From NCBI GenBank assembly GCA_021234155.1, contig JAJEKV010000005.1:4716952-4780951 (forward strand): a stretch of DNA of 64,000 nt, written 5' to 3'. The DNA is from Isoetes taiwanensis (taxonomy: Eukaryota > Streptophyta > Lycopodiopsida > Isoetales > Isoetaceae). The notes beneath the pieces are model-generated. The model was not told where the DNA came from, ran no database searches, and saw nothing but the letters and a program-made list of their open reading frames with translations. A program made the translations under genes and the position numbers. Positions 34,368 to 47,002 of this stretch are shown in pieces. Positions within the stretch are counted from its first letter, which is position 1. Each line of letters opens with the position of its first letter.

Positions 34368-35826
34368 TTCTCCCCTTCTAAAATTTAACCATGTCCTCAT
34401 GGGTCGATCCTAGGAGCTGTCATGCTTACTGACAATTTGCACTAAATGAGACAAAAGCAAAACCATCATGCTTACCTGGAATTTGCACTACAGAAGCGCC
34501 TTGAGCTCCATCACGTGGAGCTTCAGCGGCGTACACAACCATTTGGTGTTGCGGAAGATCCATTACTGCGGCAGCTCTAGCTTCACCACTCGGCTGCCTT
34601 CGCTCAATGATTCTATCGTCTGTACCCCATCTTTCCTCAGGCTGGCGCTCCCTTTGATTCGATCGAGATTCTCCACGGCCTCTGCCTCTACCAGCATTTG
34701 GATATCGATTGGATCGTTTTGGTCCCATGGCACTTCTATCTAGCTGTTGTGAATCCATGGGCATTGAGGAGCTACGTCCCTCAATACTGCCAAATACTGG
34801 GCAATTGTTTCTTGTGTGGCCTGTTGCCCTACAACGGAAACAACGCCCCTCTTCAAAAGCCATTTGCCTTTCCTCGTCGATGAGCCGTGGGGTAACTTAC
34901 TACCCTCAATCTGGCTGCTACTTGCCCGGCTTCTCATGTTGTTGCTCTGAACCTCCACAGATTGGTTAGCAGATGGCTCCCCTCTAAAGGATCGTCTTCG
35001 GCCATACGAGCTCTCAACCGGCCAAGAGGAAGGTGCCTGTCTCTTTCTTTGGGTTTCTAATGCAGCTTTCTCGGCCAAATCTGTCTCTCGGCTTTTGGCA
35101 ATCCGAACAACCTCCTCAAGGTCCTTATAAGCAACTCGACATCATTACTCTTGATATCCACATGAAGGCCCTTCACAAATCTAGAACACGACTTGACTTT
35201 ATCCATAGCGGGGCAATGAGGTCGCAACCTTCTAAACCTCTCATTGTAATGCACTCATTTTGTGCGATCAGACACAATCAAAGAACTTCGTTCATCTTCT
35301 CAACCTTGTACCACGGAGGTGTGAAATGACCCTCAAAAGCGGTCTTAAAATCAGCCCATGCAGCCTGTGACCGAGTCTTTCCTAAATCAATCGGCATGTC
35401 TCCCACCAAACTCTTGCAAAGCCTCCTAACATTGCACGAGCAAGGAGGAGAGCCTTCCACGGAATCACGTGCTTTGATCAAATCAAAATAAAATTCTACC
35501 CCCCCGGGCGGGCATCAGCATCATCCCCTGTTGTGTTCTCACCTGTGAACACTTCTCTTTTGGTGTCCTTTAACACCTTATCAATGGCTTTCTCAGCCTC
35601 ACTTTTCTGCTGCGATGCACTCTGCTGCAAGGCTTGCTGAATAGCTTGCAGGATACTGGTTACATCTGGAGCTCCATCGGCTCCATCTCCCCCTGCACTA
35701 CTAGCACCACCAGCATCCATGATCTCTTACTAGTCTGCACATAGACAATGGAAATATTAACAACCCACTTCAAGAGCATGAACCATTCTCAACTCCCACT
35801 AAGATCCAACACGCTCTGATACCAAT
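34368..35826 (-). pseudogene. Gag copy A, frameshifted, with PBS and PPT
   Basis: The internal region between LTR1 and LTR2. The gag starts at 35720 (MDAGGASSAGG) and follows copy B through the same domains, but frame changes near 35490, 35270, 35100 and 34880 break it. Its differences from copy B are mostly patches at CAG/CTG or CC(G/A)G sites, so some breaks may be consensus errors. The primer-binding site TGGTATCAGAGC lies next to LTR2 (about 35812-35823, minus strand), and the polypurine tract AGAAGGGGAGAA next to LTR1 (34368-34380). Confidence 0.85.
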
Positions 35827-38160
35827 TGTGACGAGCCTGCCGAGTTGACCCTCCAGGCAACTCGGGATCTTGTCTAACTTAAGGCTAGGTTTGTGTACAA
35901 GTGAATTCAGGTGAAGAATTAAATCTTCCACTGCAATTAAAATCCAAGTCTAAGCTCAACAGACAACTTGGTTCATGCATTCAACATATTCATACGCTTA
36001 ATATGTTATAATCTCGAGTTGAGCAAATCAAACAGCTCAATATTTACAATGTGTTGTCAATATACATGTACAATAGCACTGAGCAAATCAATAGAAACTG
36101 CTAGCTCTAGAACTCAAGCACGATTCCCGGCCACATTGCCACCATCAACTTGGCCGCCACCTTGCGGGTTCACTGCACATGCACTCACTGGGGTTAGTCC
36201 TCGTGACCAAGTGGGGATCCCATAGCTAACTGCTTTGCATACATGGAAACACTTTTCGGGCATCTTGGGTAACATGAACATGAACAATTCCAAATATACA
36301 AGAGACTATGGTGCGAGCTGCTAGGCGATCGAGAAGCAAAGAATACAAAGCCAAAGTACCAAAACAACATAACAAAGCTCCGGACAATGGGAAGCTTCGG
36401 CCGACTTACATGCAGGCCCCCTTAGCGAGAAATGCCCCCAGCTCACATTCCGAGCCCCAGTTGGCGGAGTTGGTGGGGAACTGAACCTCATATCGCATAC
36501 CCTTCCCGGCCCGTCACGCCCGGGAGGAGGACCTCTTACCATGGAGTCCGCGAGGAGGCGTGACAACCTCACTCACCGGAAGCTACGCGTGAGGAGGCCA
36601 CGCCCGGTGTCACAGAGCATAGATACAAAGAGCACGATGACATGAGAATGCGCTGGAGCTACCAGGCCACCGAACCCACAAGCCCGACCCGAGAGGTTCC
36701 AAGTACATACATAATATCAAGAACAATAATTGGAACAATGCAAAAACTATAACATGTGCGTTCATTAGAGAATTTACTATAAATGTGCCTAGACCATACT
36801 CTTAGCCCTTGTCGAGGTTGCCCATACAACCTAACCATGCCAAGTAGCTAGATCGATGATGAAACCATCATGACAATTCACATGTCGATGTAAAGAGCTC
36901 AAACCGTCCCTATAAGGTCGATCACGATTACTCACTTCACCATATTATTTACTTAAGTTTCCTTAGATATGGTTTCAAGATTTTAATATTTAAGTTCCAC
37001 TTTCGTAGCTAATTAATTTATCGAGACAAGTAATGCGAAGTCTTGTACTTCTGTGCTTACAACCTTAAAATCCACGTCGTCTTTTGACCACAACTGTCGG
37101 TAAGCCTTGTCCACTGATCCCAGGCTATGCCCCATCTCCAGGAACAAGCCTATACCATTACTCTAGATTCCTTTAATTTTATTAGAGTTTAAGTTTCATG
37201 ATATGCATATATTAATTAAATTCACCGTTCATAGAATACAAATGCTTATTATCAGTATCACTATTTGTCATTATTATTCCAGTTTAGCTCTTCAGGCTCC
37301 ACTTTCCTCCATGGCTAACTCTTCTCTAAACCAAGACATAACCCAATTCACCTAGCTTTCATATTTATATTATAATACATTAACCAAAAGAAAGCCAAAA
37401 CCCAAAATAACAAACATTCAAGAAAATAAACAACACTTTTAGAAACATGCAACACAGCAGAATAAACAAACGGCTGGCTGGTACGAATCCAAAGAGCCCC
37501 AATCTGGATCGAATCCTCCATAATCAAGTTCAAATTGATAATAAACCCTTTCTGGCAGACCCACAGCGGATTCAGGTGATTTAAGGCAGTTCTGAGCAAT
37601 TCCGAGCCATCCTTTGGCCCTTCTATCATCACCCAACAAGCATTTCCAGCTCCAAATTCAATCTAAAAACAGATGCTTCTATAATTTCGGCCCTTTAGCA
37701 GGCCAAATCGGCATGTTTCAGGTCGAATCAACATGTTTCCAGGTGCTTCCATCAAACTGGCTCTGGATGAGACGATTTTGTTGCAGGTGAAAACTGTTGC
37801 TGCAGGCTATGCTTTCGGAATTAGATCCATAATCTCTTACTTGCTCAGTGAGAAAACTTCTCAATCCACAAATTCTTAATATGCAAACCAATTCCTGGCA
37901 GCCTATGCAACCTTCAATTGAATCCTAAAAATTATAATTCAAACCCCACCTGGAAAGGAAGAACAATTTGACGCCGTCTATGCAAGCTCTTGCCTCCAGA
38001 TAGCCTCCTCCGGCTCCTCTGCAACCCACTCTTGCAGAAGAAACCTCACGTACCACCAACAAAAGCCCTCTTCTACAATTTTTCTTTTTATAGTTTGCTT
38101 ATGTAGATTATGTACAAATACTTGTACAATACGGGTCCTTAACTTCCCAGGACCATTACA
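35827..38160 (-). repeat. LTR 2
   Basis: 2334 bp, shared by both gag units: it is the 5' LTR of copy A and the 3' LTR of copy B. It has more small substitution-indel patches than LTR1 or LTR3 (for example where the others have AGCTGCTGCTGCAT or ACAACAGTGG), concentrated at CWG sites. Confidence 0.9.
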
Positions 38161-38203
38161 TTCTCCCCTTCTAAAATTTAACCCATGTCCTCATGGGTCG
38201 ATC

Positions 38204-39544
38204 CTAGGAGCTGTCATGCTTACTGACAATTTGCACTAGCAATCTAAAGCAAGGTACACAAACTGCTACGGACAATGAGACAAAAGCAAAACCATCATGC
38301 TTACCTGGAATTTGCACTACAGAAGCGCCTTGAGCTCCATCACGTGGAGCTTCAGCGGCGTACACAACCATTTGGTGTTGCGGAAGATCCATTATCTTTG
38401 CAGCTCTAGCTTCACCACTTTCGGTACTTTCGCTCAATGATTCTATCGTCGTACCCCATCTTTCCTCAGCTTGGCTCCTTTGATTCGATCGAGATTCTCC
38501 ACGGCCTCTGCCTCTACCAGCATTTGGATATCGATTGGATCGTTTTGGTCCCATGGCACTTCTATCTAGCTGTTGTGAATCCATGGGCATTGAGGAGCTA
38601 CGTCCCTCAATACTGCCAAATACTGGGCAATTGTTTCTTGTGTGGCCTGTTGCCCTACAACGGAAACAACGCCCCTCTTCAAAGCACCGCTGCCTTTCCT
38701 CGTCAGTGAGCCGTGGGGGTAACTTACTACCCTCAATCTGGCTGCTACTTGCCCGGCTTCTCATGTTGTTGCTCTGAACCTCCACAGATTGGTTAGCAGA
38801 TGGCTCCCCTCTAAAGGATCGTCTTCGGCCATACGAGCTCTCAACCGGCCAAGAGGAAGGTGCCTGTCTCTTTCTTTGGGTTTCTAATGCAGCTTTCTCG
38901 GCCAAATCTGTCTCTCGGCTTTTGGCAATCCGAACAACCTCCTCAAGGTCCTTATAAGCAACTCCTGACATCGTACTCTTGATATCCACATGAAGGCCCT
39001 TCACAAATCTAGAACACAGCTTGACTTTATCCATAGCAGGGCAATGAGGCTGCAACCTTCTAAACCTCTCATTGTAATCTGCTACTGTGCCAGTCTGTAC
39101 ACAATCAAAGAACTCGTTCATCTTCTCAACCTTGTACCCTGGAGGTGTGAAATGACCCTCAAAAGCGGTCTTAAAATCAGCCCATGTAGCCTGCACTGGA
39201 GTCTTTCCTAAATCAATCAGGCATGTCTCCCACCAAACTCTTGCAAAGCCTCCTAACATTGCCTGAGCAAGGAGAGCCTTCACAGAATCCTGTGCTTTGA
39301 TCAAATCAAAATAAAATTCTACCCCACGGAGCCAGGCATCAGCATCATCCCCTGTTGTGTTCTCACCTGTGAACACTTCTCTTTTGGTGTCCTTTAACAC
39401 CTTATCAATGGCTTTCTCAGCCTCACTTTTCTGCTGCGATGCACTCTGCTGCAAGGCTTGCTGAATAGCTTGCAGGATACTGGTTACATCTGGAGCTCCA
39501 TCGGCTCCATCTCCCCCTGCACTACTAGCACCACCAGCATCCAT
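38204..39544 (-). CDS. Gag protein of TR-GAG element, copy B, intact
   Basis: A 446-residue open frame, the intact version of the gag. Residues 1-70 are Ala/Gln-rich. The retrotransposon gag domain covers about 71-215, with ARVWWET (101-107), WADFKTAFEGHF (121-132), YNERFRRL (157-164) and FVKGL (180-184). A basic Arg/Ser-rich linker is followed by a CCHC zinc knuckle, C293-x2-C296-x4-H301-x4-C306 (CFRCRATGHTRNNC), then an Arg/Gly-rich tail. It would form the particle and bind RNA. The stop lies just before the polypurine tract at 38161-38175, leaving no room for protease or polymerase. The start at 39544 is about 107 bp after the LTR3/PBS junction. Confidence 0.9.
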   Translation of the reverse strand: MDAGGASSAGGDGADGAPDVTSILQAIQQALQQSASQQKSEAEKAIDKVLKDTKREVFTGENTTGDDADAWLRGVEFYFDLIKAQDSVKALLAQAMLGGFARVWWETCLIDLGKTPVQATWADFKTAFEGHFTPPGYKVEKMNEFFDCVQTGTVADYNERFRRLQPHCPAMDKVKLCSRFVKGLHVDIKSTMSGVAYKDLEEVVRIAKSRETDLAEKAALETQRKRQAPSSWPVESSYGRRRSFRGEPSANQSVEVQSNNMRSRASSSQIEGSKLPPRLTDEERQRCFEEGRCFRCRATGHTRNNCPVFGSIEGRSSSMPMDSQQLDRSAMGPKRSNRYPNAGRGRGRGESRSNQRSQAEERWGTTIESLSESTESGEARAAKIMDLPQHQMVVYAAEAPRDGAQGASVVQIPGKHDGFAFVSLSVAVCVPCFRLLVQIVSKHDSS

Positions 39545-39629
39545 GATCTCTTACTAGTCTGCACATAGACAATGGAAATATTAACAACCCACTTCAAGAG
39601 CATGAACCATTCTCAACTCCCACTAAGAT

Positions 39630-39650
39630 CCAACACGCTCTGATACCAAT
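39630..39650 (-). promoter_or_regulatory. Primer-binding site of gag copy B
   Basis: On the minus strand, directly after the LTR3 end GTCACA and AT, the sequence TGGTATCAGAGCGTG matches the 3' end complement of initiator tRNA-Met, the usual primer of plant Ty3 and Ty1 elements. The same sequence follows LTR2 for copy A. Confidence 0.8.
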
Positions 39651-41887
39651 TGTGACGAGCCTGCCGAGTTGACCCTCCAGGCAACTCGGGATCTTGTCTA
39701 ACTTAAGGCTAGGTTTGTGTACAAGTGAATTCAGGTGAAGAATTAAATCTTCCACTGCAATTAAAATCCAAGTCTAAGCTCAACAGACAACTTGGTTCAT
39801 GCATTCAACATATTCATACGCTTAATATGTTATAATCTCGAGTTGAGCAAATCAAACAGCTCAATATTTACAATGTGTTATCAATATACATGTACAATAG
39901 CACTGAGCAAATCAATAGAAACTGCTAGCTCTAGAACTCAAGCACGATTCCCGGCCACATTGCCACCATCAACTTGGCCGCCACCTTGCGGGTTCACTGC
40001 ACATGCACTCACTGGGGTTAGTCCTCGTGACCAAGTGGGGATCCCATAGCTGCTGCTGCATACATGGAAACACTCAGGCATCTTGGGTAACATGAACATG
40101 AACAATTCCAAATATACAAGAGACTATGGTGCACTGCTAGACAATGACAACAAAAGAAATATCATAAGAGTCGGGAGCAAAGAATACAAAGCCAAAGTAC
40201 CAAAACAACATAACAAAGCTCCGGGACAATGGGAAGCTCAGCCAGCCTACATGCAGGCCCTGTTAGCAGAGAAATGCCCGGCCAGCTCACATTCCGAGCC
40301 CCGTTGGCGGAGTTGGTGGGGTGAACCTCATATGCGCATACCCTTCCCAGCCCACGTCTGGCGCTGGAGGACCTCTTACCATGGAGTCACAGGAGTTGAC
40401 GTACAACCTCACCGGGAAGCTACGCCCGTGAGGAGGCCACGCCCGGTGTCACAGAGCATAGATACAAAGAGCACAGATGACATGAGAATGCCGGAGCTAC
40501 CCAGGCCACCGAAACTGGAAGCCCGACCCCGGAGGTTCCAAGTACGTACATAATATCAAGAACAACAGTGGAACAATGCAAAAACTATAACATGTGCGTT
40601 CATTAGAGAATTTACTATAAATGTGCCTAGACCATACTCTTAGCCCTTGTCGAGGTTGCCCATACAACCTAACCATGCCGAAGTAGCTAGATCGATGATG
40701 AAAACCATCATGACAATTCACATGTCGATGTAAAGAGCTCAAACCGTCCCTATAAGGTCGATGCAGTACTCACTTCACCATATTATTTACTTAAGTTTCC
40801 TTAGATATGGTTTCAAGATTTTAATATTTAAGTTCCACTTTCGTAGCTAATTAATTTATCGAGACAAGTAATGCGAAGTCTTGTACTTCTGTGCTTACAA
40901 CCTTAAAATCCACGTCGTCTTTTGACCACAACTGTCGGTAAGCCTTGTCCACTGATCCCAGGCTATGCCCCATCTCCAGGAACAAGCCTATACCATTACT
41001 CTAGATTCCTTTAATTTTATTAGAGTTTAAGTTTCATGATATGCATATATTAATTAAATTCACCGTTCATAGAATACAAATGCTTATTACTGTATCACTA
41101 TTTGTCATTATTATTCCAGTTTAGCTCTTCAGGCTCCACTTTCCTCCATGGCTAATTCTTCTCTTAAACCAAGACATAACCCAATTCACCTAGCTTTCAT
41201 ATTTATATTATAATACATTAACCAAAAGAAAGCCAAAACCCAAAATAACAAACATTCAAGAAAATAAACAACACTTTTAGAAACATGCAACACAGCAGCA
41301 ACAAACGGCTGGCTGGTACGAATCCAGCAGCCCCAATCTGGATCGAATCCTCCATAATCAAGTTCGAAATTGATAATAAACCCTTTCCTGGCAGACCCAC
41401 AGCGGATTCAGGGTGATTTAAGGCAGTTCTGAGCAATTCCGAGCCATCCTTTGGCCCTTCTATCATCACCCAACAAGCATTTCCAGCTCCAAATTCAATC
41501 TAAAAACAGATGCTTCTATAATTTCGGCCCTTTAGCAGGCCAAATCGGCATGTTTTAGGTCGAATCAACATGTTTCCAGGTGCTTCCATCAAACTGGCTC
41601 TGGATGAGACGATTTTGTTGCAGGTGAAAACTGTTGCTGCAGGCTATGCTTTCGGAATTAGATCCATAATCTCTTACTTGCTCAGTGAGAAAACTTCTCA
41701 ATCCACAAATTCTTAATATGCAAACCAATTCCTGGCAGCCTATGCAACCTTCAATTGAATCCTAAAAATTAGAATTCAAACCCCACCTGGAAAGGAAGAA
41801 CAATTTGACGCCGTCTATGCAGAAGAAACCTCACGTACCACCAACAAAAGCCCTCTTCTACAATTTTTCTTTTTATAGTTTGCTTAT
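39651..41887 (-). repeat. LTR 3, main part (interrupted)
   Basis: 2237 bp that ends abruptly at GCTTAT where the CACTA-type element begins; the last 58 bp of the LTR resume at 48542-48599. Relative to LTR1 and LTR2 it lacks about 46 bp near 41820, deleted between short GCA repeats. It is the outer 5' LTR of the array in the element's own direction. Confidence 0.9.
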
Positions 41888-44637
41888 CACAAGGCCCCCA
41901 AAAATGAATTTGCATTAAAAATTAGTATGGAAACCAGTATGTATGTAGTTTTTTTATACAAAAATTCATAATGTCAACAAAAACCATGTGTCTTTCTTGG
42001 TTTTGCAAAAACATTAGTAGTTCATAACGTATTTTTATGTACTAATTTTAAAATTTGGACTAATCTCAAGAAATCATCATTAGTTTGTAAAATGGTTTTT
42101 AAGCGTACGTGGGTTTTACAAAACCATTGCTAGTTCATATAATGTTTAATTACATGAGTTCTATATCGTACACTAGTTTTCTTAAATCATTATCAGTTTG
42201 AGATATGTGTTTTAAGCATATGTTGACTTTGTAAAACCATTGCTAGTTCATACCATGTCTAAGTATATGCATTTTAGATTTTACAACGGTTTTTTGAAAT
42301 CATCATTCATTTATTGGATGGTTTTTATATATACATTTTCAATATTATAATTTTAGATGCTTTCACACGTGTCTTTCAACACATTTTTTATTCTATCAGA
42401 TTTTTCTTCTTAGTTCAAAAACCATTTGAATTTTGCAAAGAATGTTTTTTGTTGCTAATAGTCCTTTATAATCTAGTTATTTTGCATAATTCTTTCAATC
42501 CTTAAAGCCGTAGCTAATTTATATATTAAATAATCCGATTAAAGAAATGAGAAACTCTGTTTGATTTTGAAGGATGGGGGGTTTAAAAATGGCAGATGGA
42601 GATTGAAAATGTCTATAACTATAATACTAGAATTAGCCTTTTAATTGCAAAATGCAACTTCTGTGAATGATATAAGAATTGTCAGTTAGGAAGTATAGTA
42701 CAATTGTAGACATGACTCGGGTTTAACCAATAGAAAAGCCTATTTGACATTGTCATTCCTTTGATTCAAGCCTTTTGAAGCCTTATATCTCCCAATTCAT
42801 CTGATTCATACCACATTAAAGTGAATATTTAAGCTTTTTTGTTGCCAGTTTAGACAAGATTTGATAAGGCAAGGCAAAGTGGAGCAAATAGTCATAGACT
42901 CTTTGCATATTAGAGCACCTGCTTGAATTGAAATGGCATCAAAATTCGAGATTGTTTATGCATGGCATAACTTTTGCTGAGATTGCTTTTTCTTGGTTTT
43001 GGAAAATCGCTTGAAACTTGAGTCTTTGCATTGTTTTTGCAAGTTTCTTGCATAGATTGGTTGCCTTAAGCAACCTGGAGGCCTATTTTAGGACCATCCA
43101 GTTCATCATTGAGGGTTTAAAAAGCCCAGAGACCACTGCCTTCACATTGTTCTTGGTTTAGAAGTAGATGTAAACCTAATTCAAATCTAGGAATAACAAC
43201 AACTTCAGCATCAGAACCAGATTATATCATCCCTCTATATTGCTGCTATGCAGATGCATTTTTCTCGATTATATCAAGAACGGGAATGCAACAATTCCAA
43301 GCTTAGCATCCATCTATGGACTTATATGTTAAAATATTGAAATGAATTGGGATTGACTGGTATGAGCTTCAACATATTGAACTGCCTCTGATTAAGCTGA
43401 AGTTTGACCTTTATCAAAGGGGAATAACAACCCTAGGCATACTCAACTCCGGCAAATCCTTGCACATGAAAGCCGACTGAGAAAGGAAACTATGCAATTG
43501 ATCTAAAATCCCATTTAATCACCAATTTCGTTTATCATCCGTCAAATTATATGATGCAATATCATACCGAATTTCATTTACGAGCTGTTTATATTAATAA
43601 AAACGAAAGATGCAAGCTGAATAATTGCCCAGTCATGACTTACTGGATGCTTTCCACTTTGAAGTAGGAACTCCGGTTTGGTTTAATCTAAACGTTCTAA
43701 AGTATCCATGCCCGATGTCGCCATATTCTATTCCTTCGACTCTGGTAAGAAGAGCACCTATAGAACTATCAAGTACACTAACGAGGGTGATGTTTATTGT
43801 TTAAAATTTTTATTTTTACATGGTTGGAGCAGTTTCTTGGAATATCCCAGGCATATCCCTAGAATATGCCAAAAACCATTTATAGGTTGGGTTTTGTTCA
43901 ATGGTTCAGGCCATAAAATTCTCCCTTTTTCCCTTAATTTTTTTTTTCTCAAATCAAAATTTTGTAAAAAGCATTTGCCCACGTGATGTGAGGAAAGCCA
44001 TTTAATAAACACTACTGTTGAATCAATATAAAAGAACTAGTCCCATCTGTACCCCTTGACCAAAATGCTAATGCATATCGCTCTCTCCCACATGTCAATT
44101 TTGATACCTAGAAATTCAAAATAAAGTATCTGAAAGAAGTTTTCTGTAGATGCATAGCAATTGTGAAGCAAAAGACCCAGCCTAACAATGTTCTTTTTAG
44201 TACCACGGATGGTGATAATGCATTTTCAACCACAAAATACAACTTATCACAACAGCACCCGCCTTTCCTCTTTTATTTGCTTGCCAAGAAAATAGATCAT
44301 ACTTGAGCTCCTCTCGAGAGCTTCTAGCAGATGGAAAATGCTCGAGTTTCCAGATACTACTGTGAAGCTTCTAGCAATACACGTACCAACCTTCGAAAGA
44401 CAACCCATTCTCTAAATTTTTGCAGTCTCTTACGCCTGTTCAATCTGACGTTAAATATTAACTTTCTAGAAACGCTTACATAAATTGAAGCTGGACCCTT
44501 ACCATGTAAAGATATATGTGCTAGGAAAGTCCGGCAAAAATATATGTTTTTTTTTTTTCAAATGTGGGCTCTACACAGCGCCGCGTGCAGGAGCCTAGCT
44601 AGGGCATGGGCATAATCCGAAGCTGTTTCTCTTTCAG

Positions 44638-44782
44638 TGCCGGAACTGTTTTTGGAGTATACTTGGCTCAGAACTACAACATTCCGAATATTCAAGGTCT
44701 CATCAACATTGGCCTCGTCATGGCTCGCCAGATCGAACAAGCTTACCGTAAACCTGGAAAGCGCAAGGACGACGAAGATTAG
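44638..44782 (+). pseudogene. Captured DUF4535 gene exon
   Basis: After TTTCTCTTTCAG, an open frame runs AGTVFGVYLAQNYNIPN... to QAYRKPGKRKDDED and stop TAG at 44780-44782 (47 codons). This is nearly the whole DUF4535 domain, a short plant protein type with a hydrophobic N-terminal segment and a basic C-terminus; its function is not known to me. The frame is intact. The 5' exon is not found with a matching phase. An ATG-led exon MPDVAIFYSFDS at about 43708 ending in a GTAAGA donor is a candidate but its phase does not fit. Whether the CACTA-borne copy is transcribed is unknown. Confidence 0.75.
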
Positions 44783-44848
44783 GGCATAAGTTTTCCTAGG
44801 TTTAGGGTTCCTCAGATTTGCATAGATAATAGACAGGCTATATTAGAG

Positions 44849-45236
44849 ATGTCGACCTCTGCTGCCAGGCCTTTGATGAATGATTTCGAATTTTTTCGAA
44901 GACTGGGGCAGAAGAAAGAGGTTCGAAGACTGGGGCAGAAGAAAGAGGAATTGTTGTGTTTAGCTCTCACATTTCCTCTCATTGGTATGTCTTTGAAGCA
45001 GGTTGAGCAGAAAAGGGAAAGGCAGAAACTTTCTGAAGAGTCTCCAACTATTCTTGAGTTGAAAGCAGAGAATAAAGCATTGGAAGAAAAGCTGAAATCT
45101 GCTAGAGAGCAAGTAGCAAATGAGATTGGTAGGGAAGACGTTATGTTTCCTCCTCTTCCGATGCGGGTCGCCTCTGTTGTGGACAAGATACTCGGCGCTC
45201 CAAATGAACTGAAGTCTGAAGTACCTGATTCAAGAG
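44849..45236 (+). pseudogene. Captured exon pair, unknown coiled-coil protein
   Basis: The frame starts MSTSAARPLMND at 44849 and carries a 27-bp tandem duplication (about 44894-44947) that repeats RLGQKKE. A second exon, 45002-45236, lies between TTTGAAGCAG and GTATGG and encodes VEQKRERQKLSEES, a heptad-like ELKAENKALEEKLKSA, then a Pro-rich PPLPMRVASVVDKILGAP. It is typical of a host gene with a coiled coil. No family is recognised with confidence. Confidence 0.5.
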
Positions 45237-47002
45237 GTATGGTGAACAATTCCCTCATGCCATTTTGATTACATAAAATTTTGCGTAGTTATTTTCATCT
45301 CATTGTAAAGCCTTTCAGCATCGCGCTTCATATATATTGAATCAGCAGTGCCATGTAAAAGCTTCCTTTATGTTTGAACTTCGGGAGGATTTAAGAATTG
45401 TTCAATTCTACTGCATCCCATCTTGCCTACAGTTTGCAGGGAAATGTCAATGCCTTCATTTTCCATAGGTTTATTTTTAGAGTCCTAAGGTTTGTTCTAG
45501 GTGTTCCCATATCCTAGTGCCATGTAGGTATCAACCAATTGATGACTTCAAGCACCAGGGGTGTGCTTTTTCTTGGTTTATTTCTCATGTCTCATTTACT
45601 TATATTGGTTATTCGGTGCGTTTGGGTTTTAGCTTATTGTGTATACTGTTGTGTTGTTGGGTTGTTATCTGGAGACTAAGAGTTAAGAATCGTCTGTACA
45701 CTATGCAGATCAAACCCCCAACCGGTTCCTCATATGACAAAGGTGTGACAGGGGATGTTGCTCCTTAGGTTTCAAAAGTTTAGTTGCATTTTGGCAAATA
45801 TGTGCCTGCTCCTTATCCACCATGAGCTTGCAAATCAGCTTAATCCTTTGAGAGCGTTGTGTTTTTTTGGGGGCCACTTCTAAGATAAGCTCATGATTAA
45901 GTTGTAAGGTTCAAGTTCAAGTTTTAATATCTTCACTAGTCACTGCAAAATTCCAATTAAGCATTTTTTTTTAAGGAGCTGATGATGATTTGCTGCACAA
46001 TATTATTCTTTCAGATCCAGGTGATTTGTGAAAAGAAATTCTTTGAGATATCCGTATTTTTCTTTGTTACGTCTTTTGCTGGATTGAATAATCATTGGGA
46101 TTTTGTACACAATGAATAAGGTAATTCGAACTCCCGCAAGATAAATTTCCTTTTGCATAATGCAATTAAAGTTTATGGTAATTTGACAAAAATTTACAAT
46201 TCTATTCGTCCGAGAAGGCTGGGCAACCTAGCAACTTTTATATTCTGTCAAACAAGAGTTGCATCTAATATTCTGTCTAAAGAAAAGCAAATAATGGATG
46301 TTGGCATGGGGACTCTGTCGGCATAGCAGGCTAATCATGCAAACATTATTGCTGGTACAGGATAGTTGTTCTGGATGTGCTTTACCATGAATGTTTTCTG
46401 GTGCAATACATCAGAGGAAGTTCAACGTTGGAAGGTGTTGAATAGGTGAATACAACTGTTATTTCTGTGATATTCTAGCGTGGATTCTTTCACCTTGATT
46501 GTCATTGCACCACTCTTACACCTTGATTCTCATTGCAGTTTTGGCTAGGAGCACAAGAATTGAAGTCTGTGTGAAACGAAGTACTTCAACATCAGGTTAT
46601 GCCAATTTTTTGGGTTATAGCTGAAAACAATGTATATGCGAAGCCAGCAAATGGAACTTGTTTCTGTTTCACAAAATAGGACCTTAAATTTGTTCCAGTT
46701 AAACTATGCATTGTTTTTTTTGGGGGGAGAAAAGGTAAACTATCCATTGCTAGCAATGTTGAGAATAGAAATTGTGGTTGTAGCCTTCGGAGCCCTGTCT
46801 GGCGGACTGGTATTTCATAAATCAATTGTTGCTTTTACAAAATGTTTCTCTTGGGAGTAATTAATGCACTTGCAGAATGGGCGAAATAAAGAAGCAAAGC
46901 TGCAGGACACTCCATCGGATGTGATATGCTGAAAATGTTGGATGTTCAAGTTTGGATGCCCATGGGTGTGATTCCTCACGCTTTATTGTTAAATAATAGA
47001 GC

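Noticed and set aside
40083-40553. 156-residue ORF inside LTR 3
   Set aside because: It lies in the LTR, and the corresponding regions of LTR1 and LTR2 are not open, so it is not a conserved gene.
43708-43744. First exon of the DUF4535 gene (MPDVAIFYSFDS with GTAAGA donor)
   Set aside because: The donor phase does not fit the acceptor at 44637, so the join would shift the frame.
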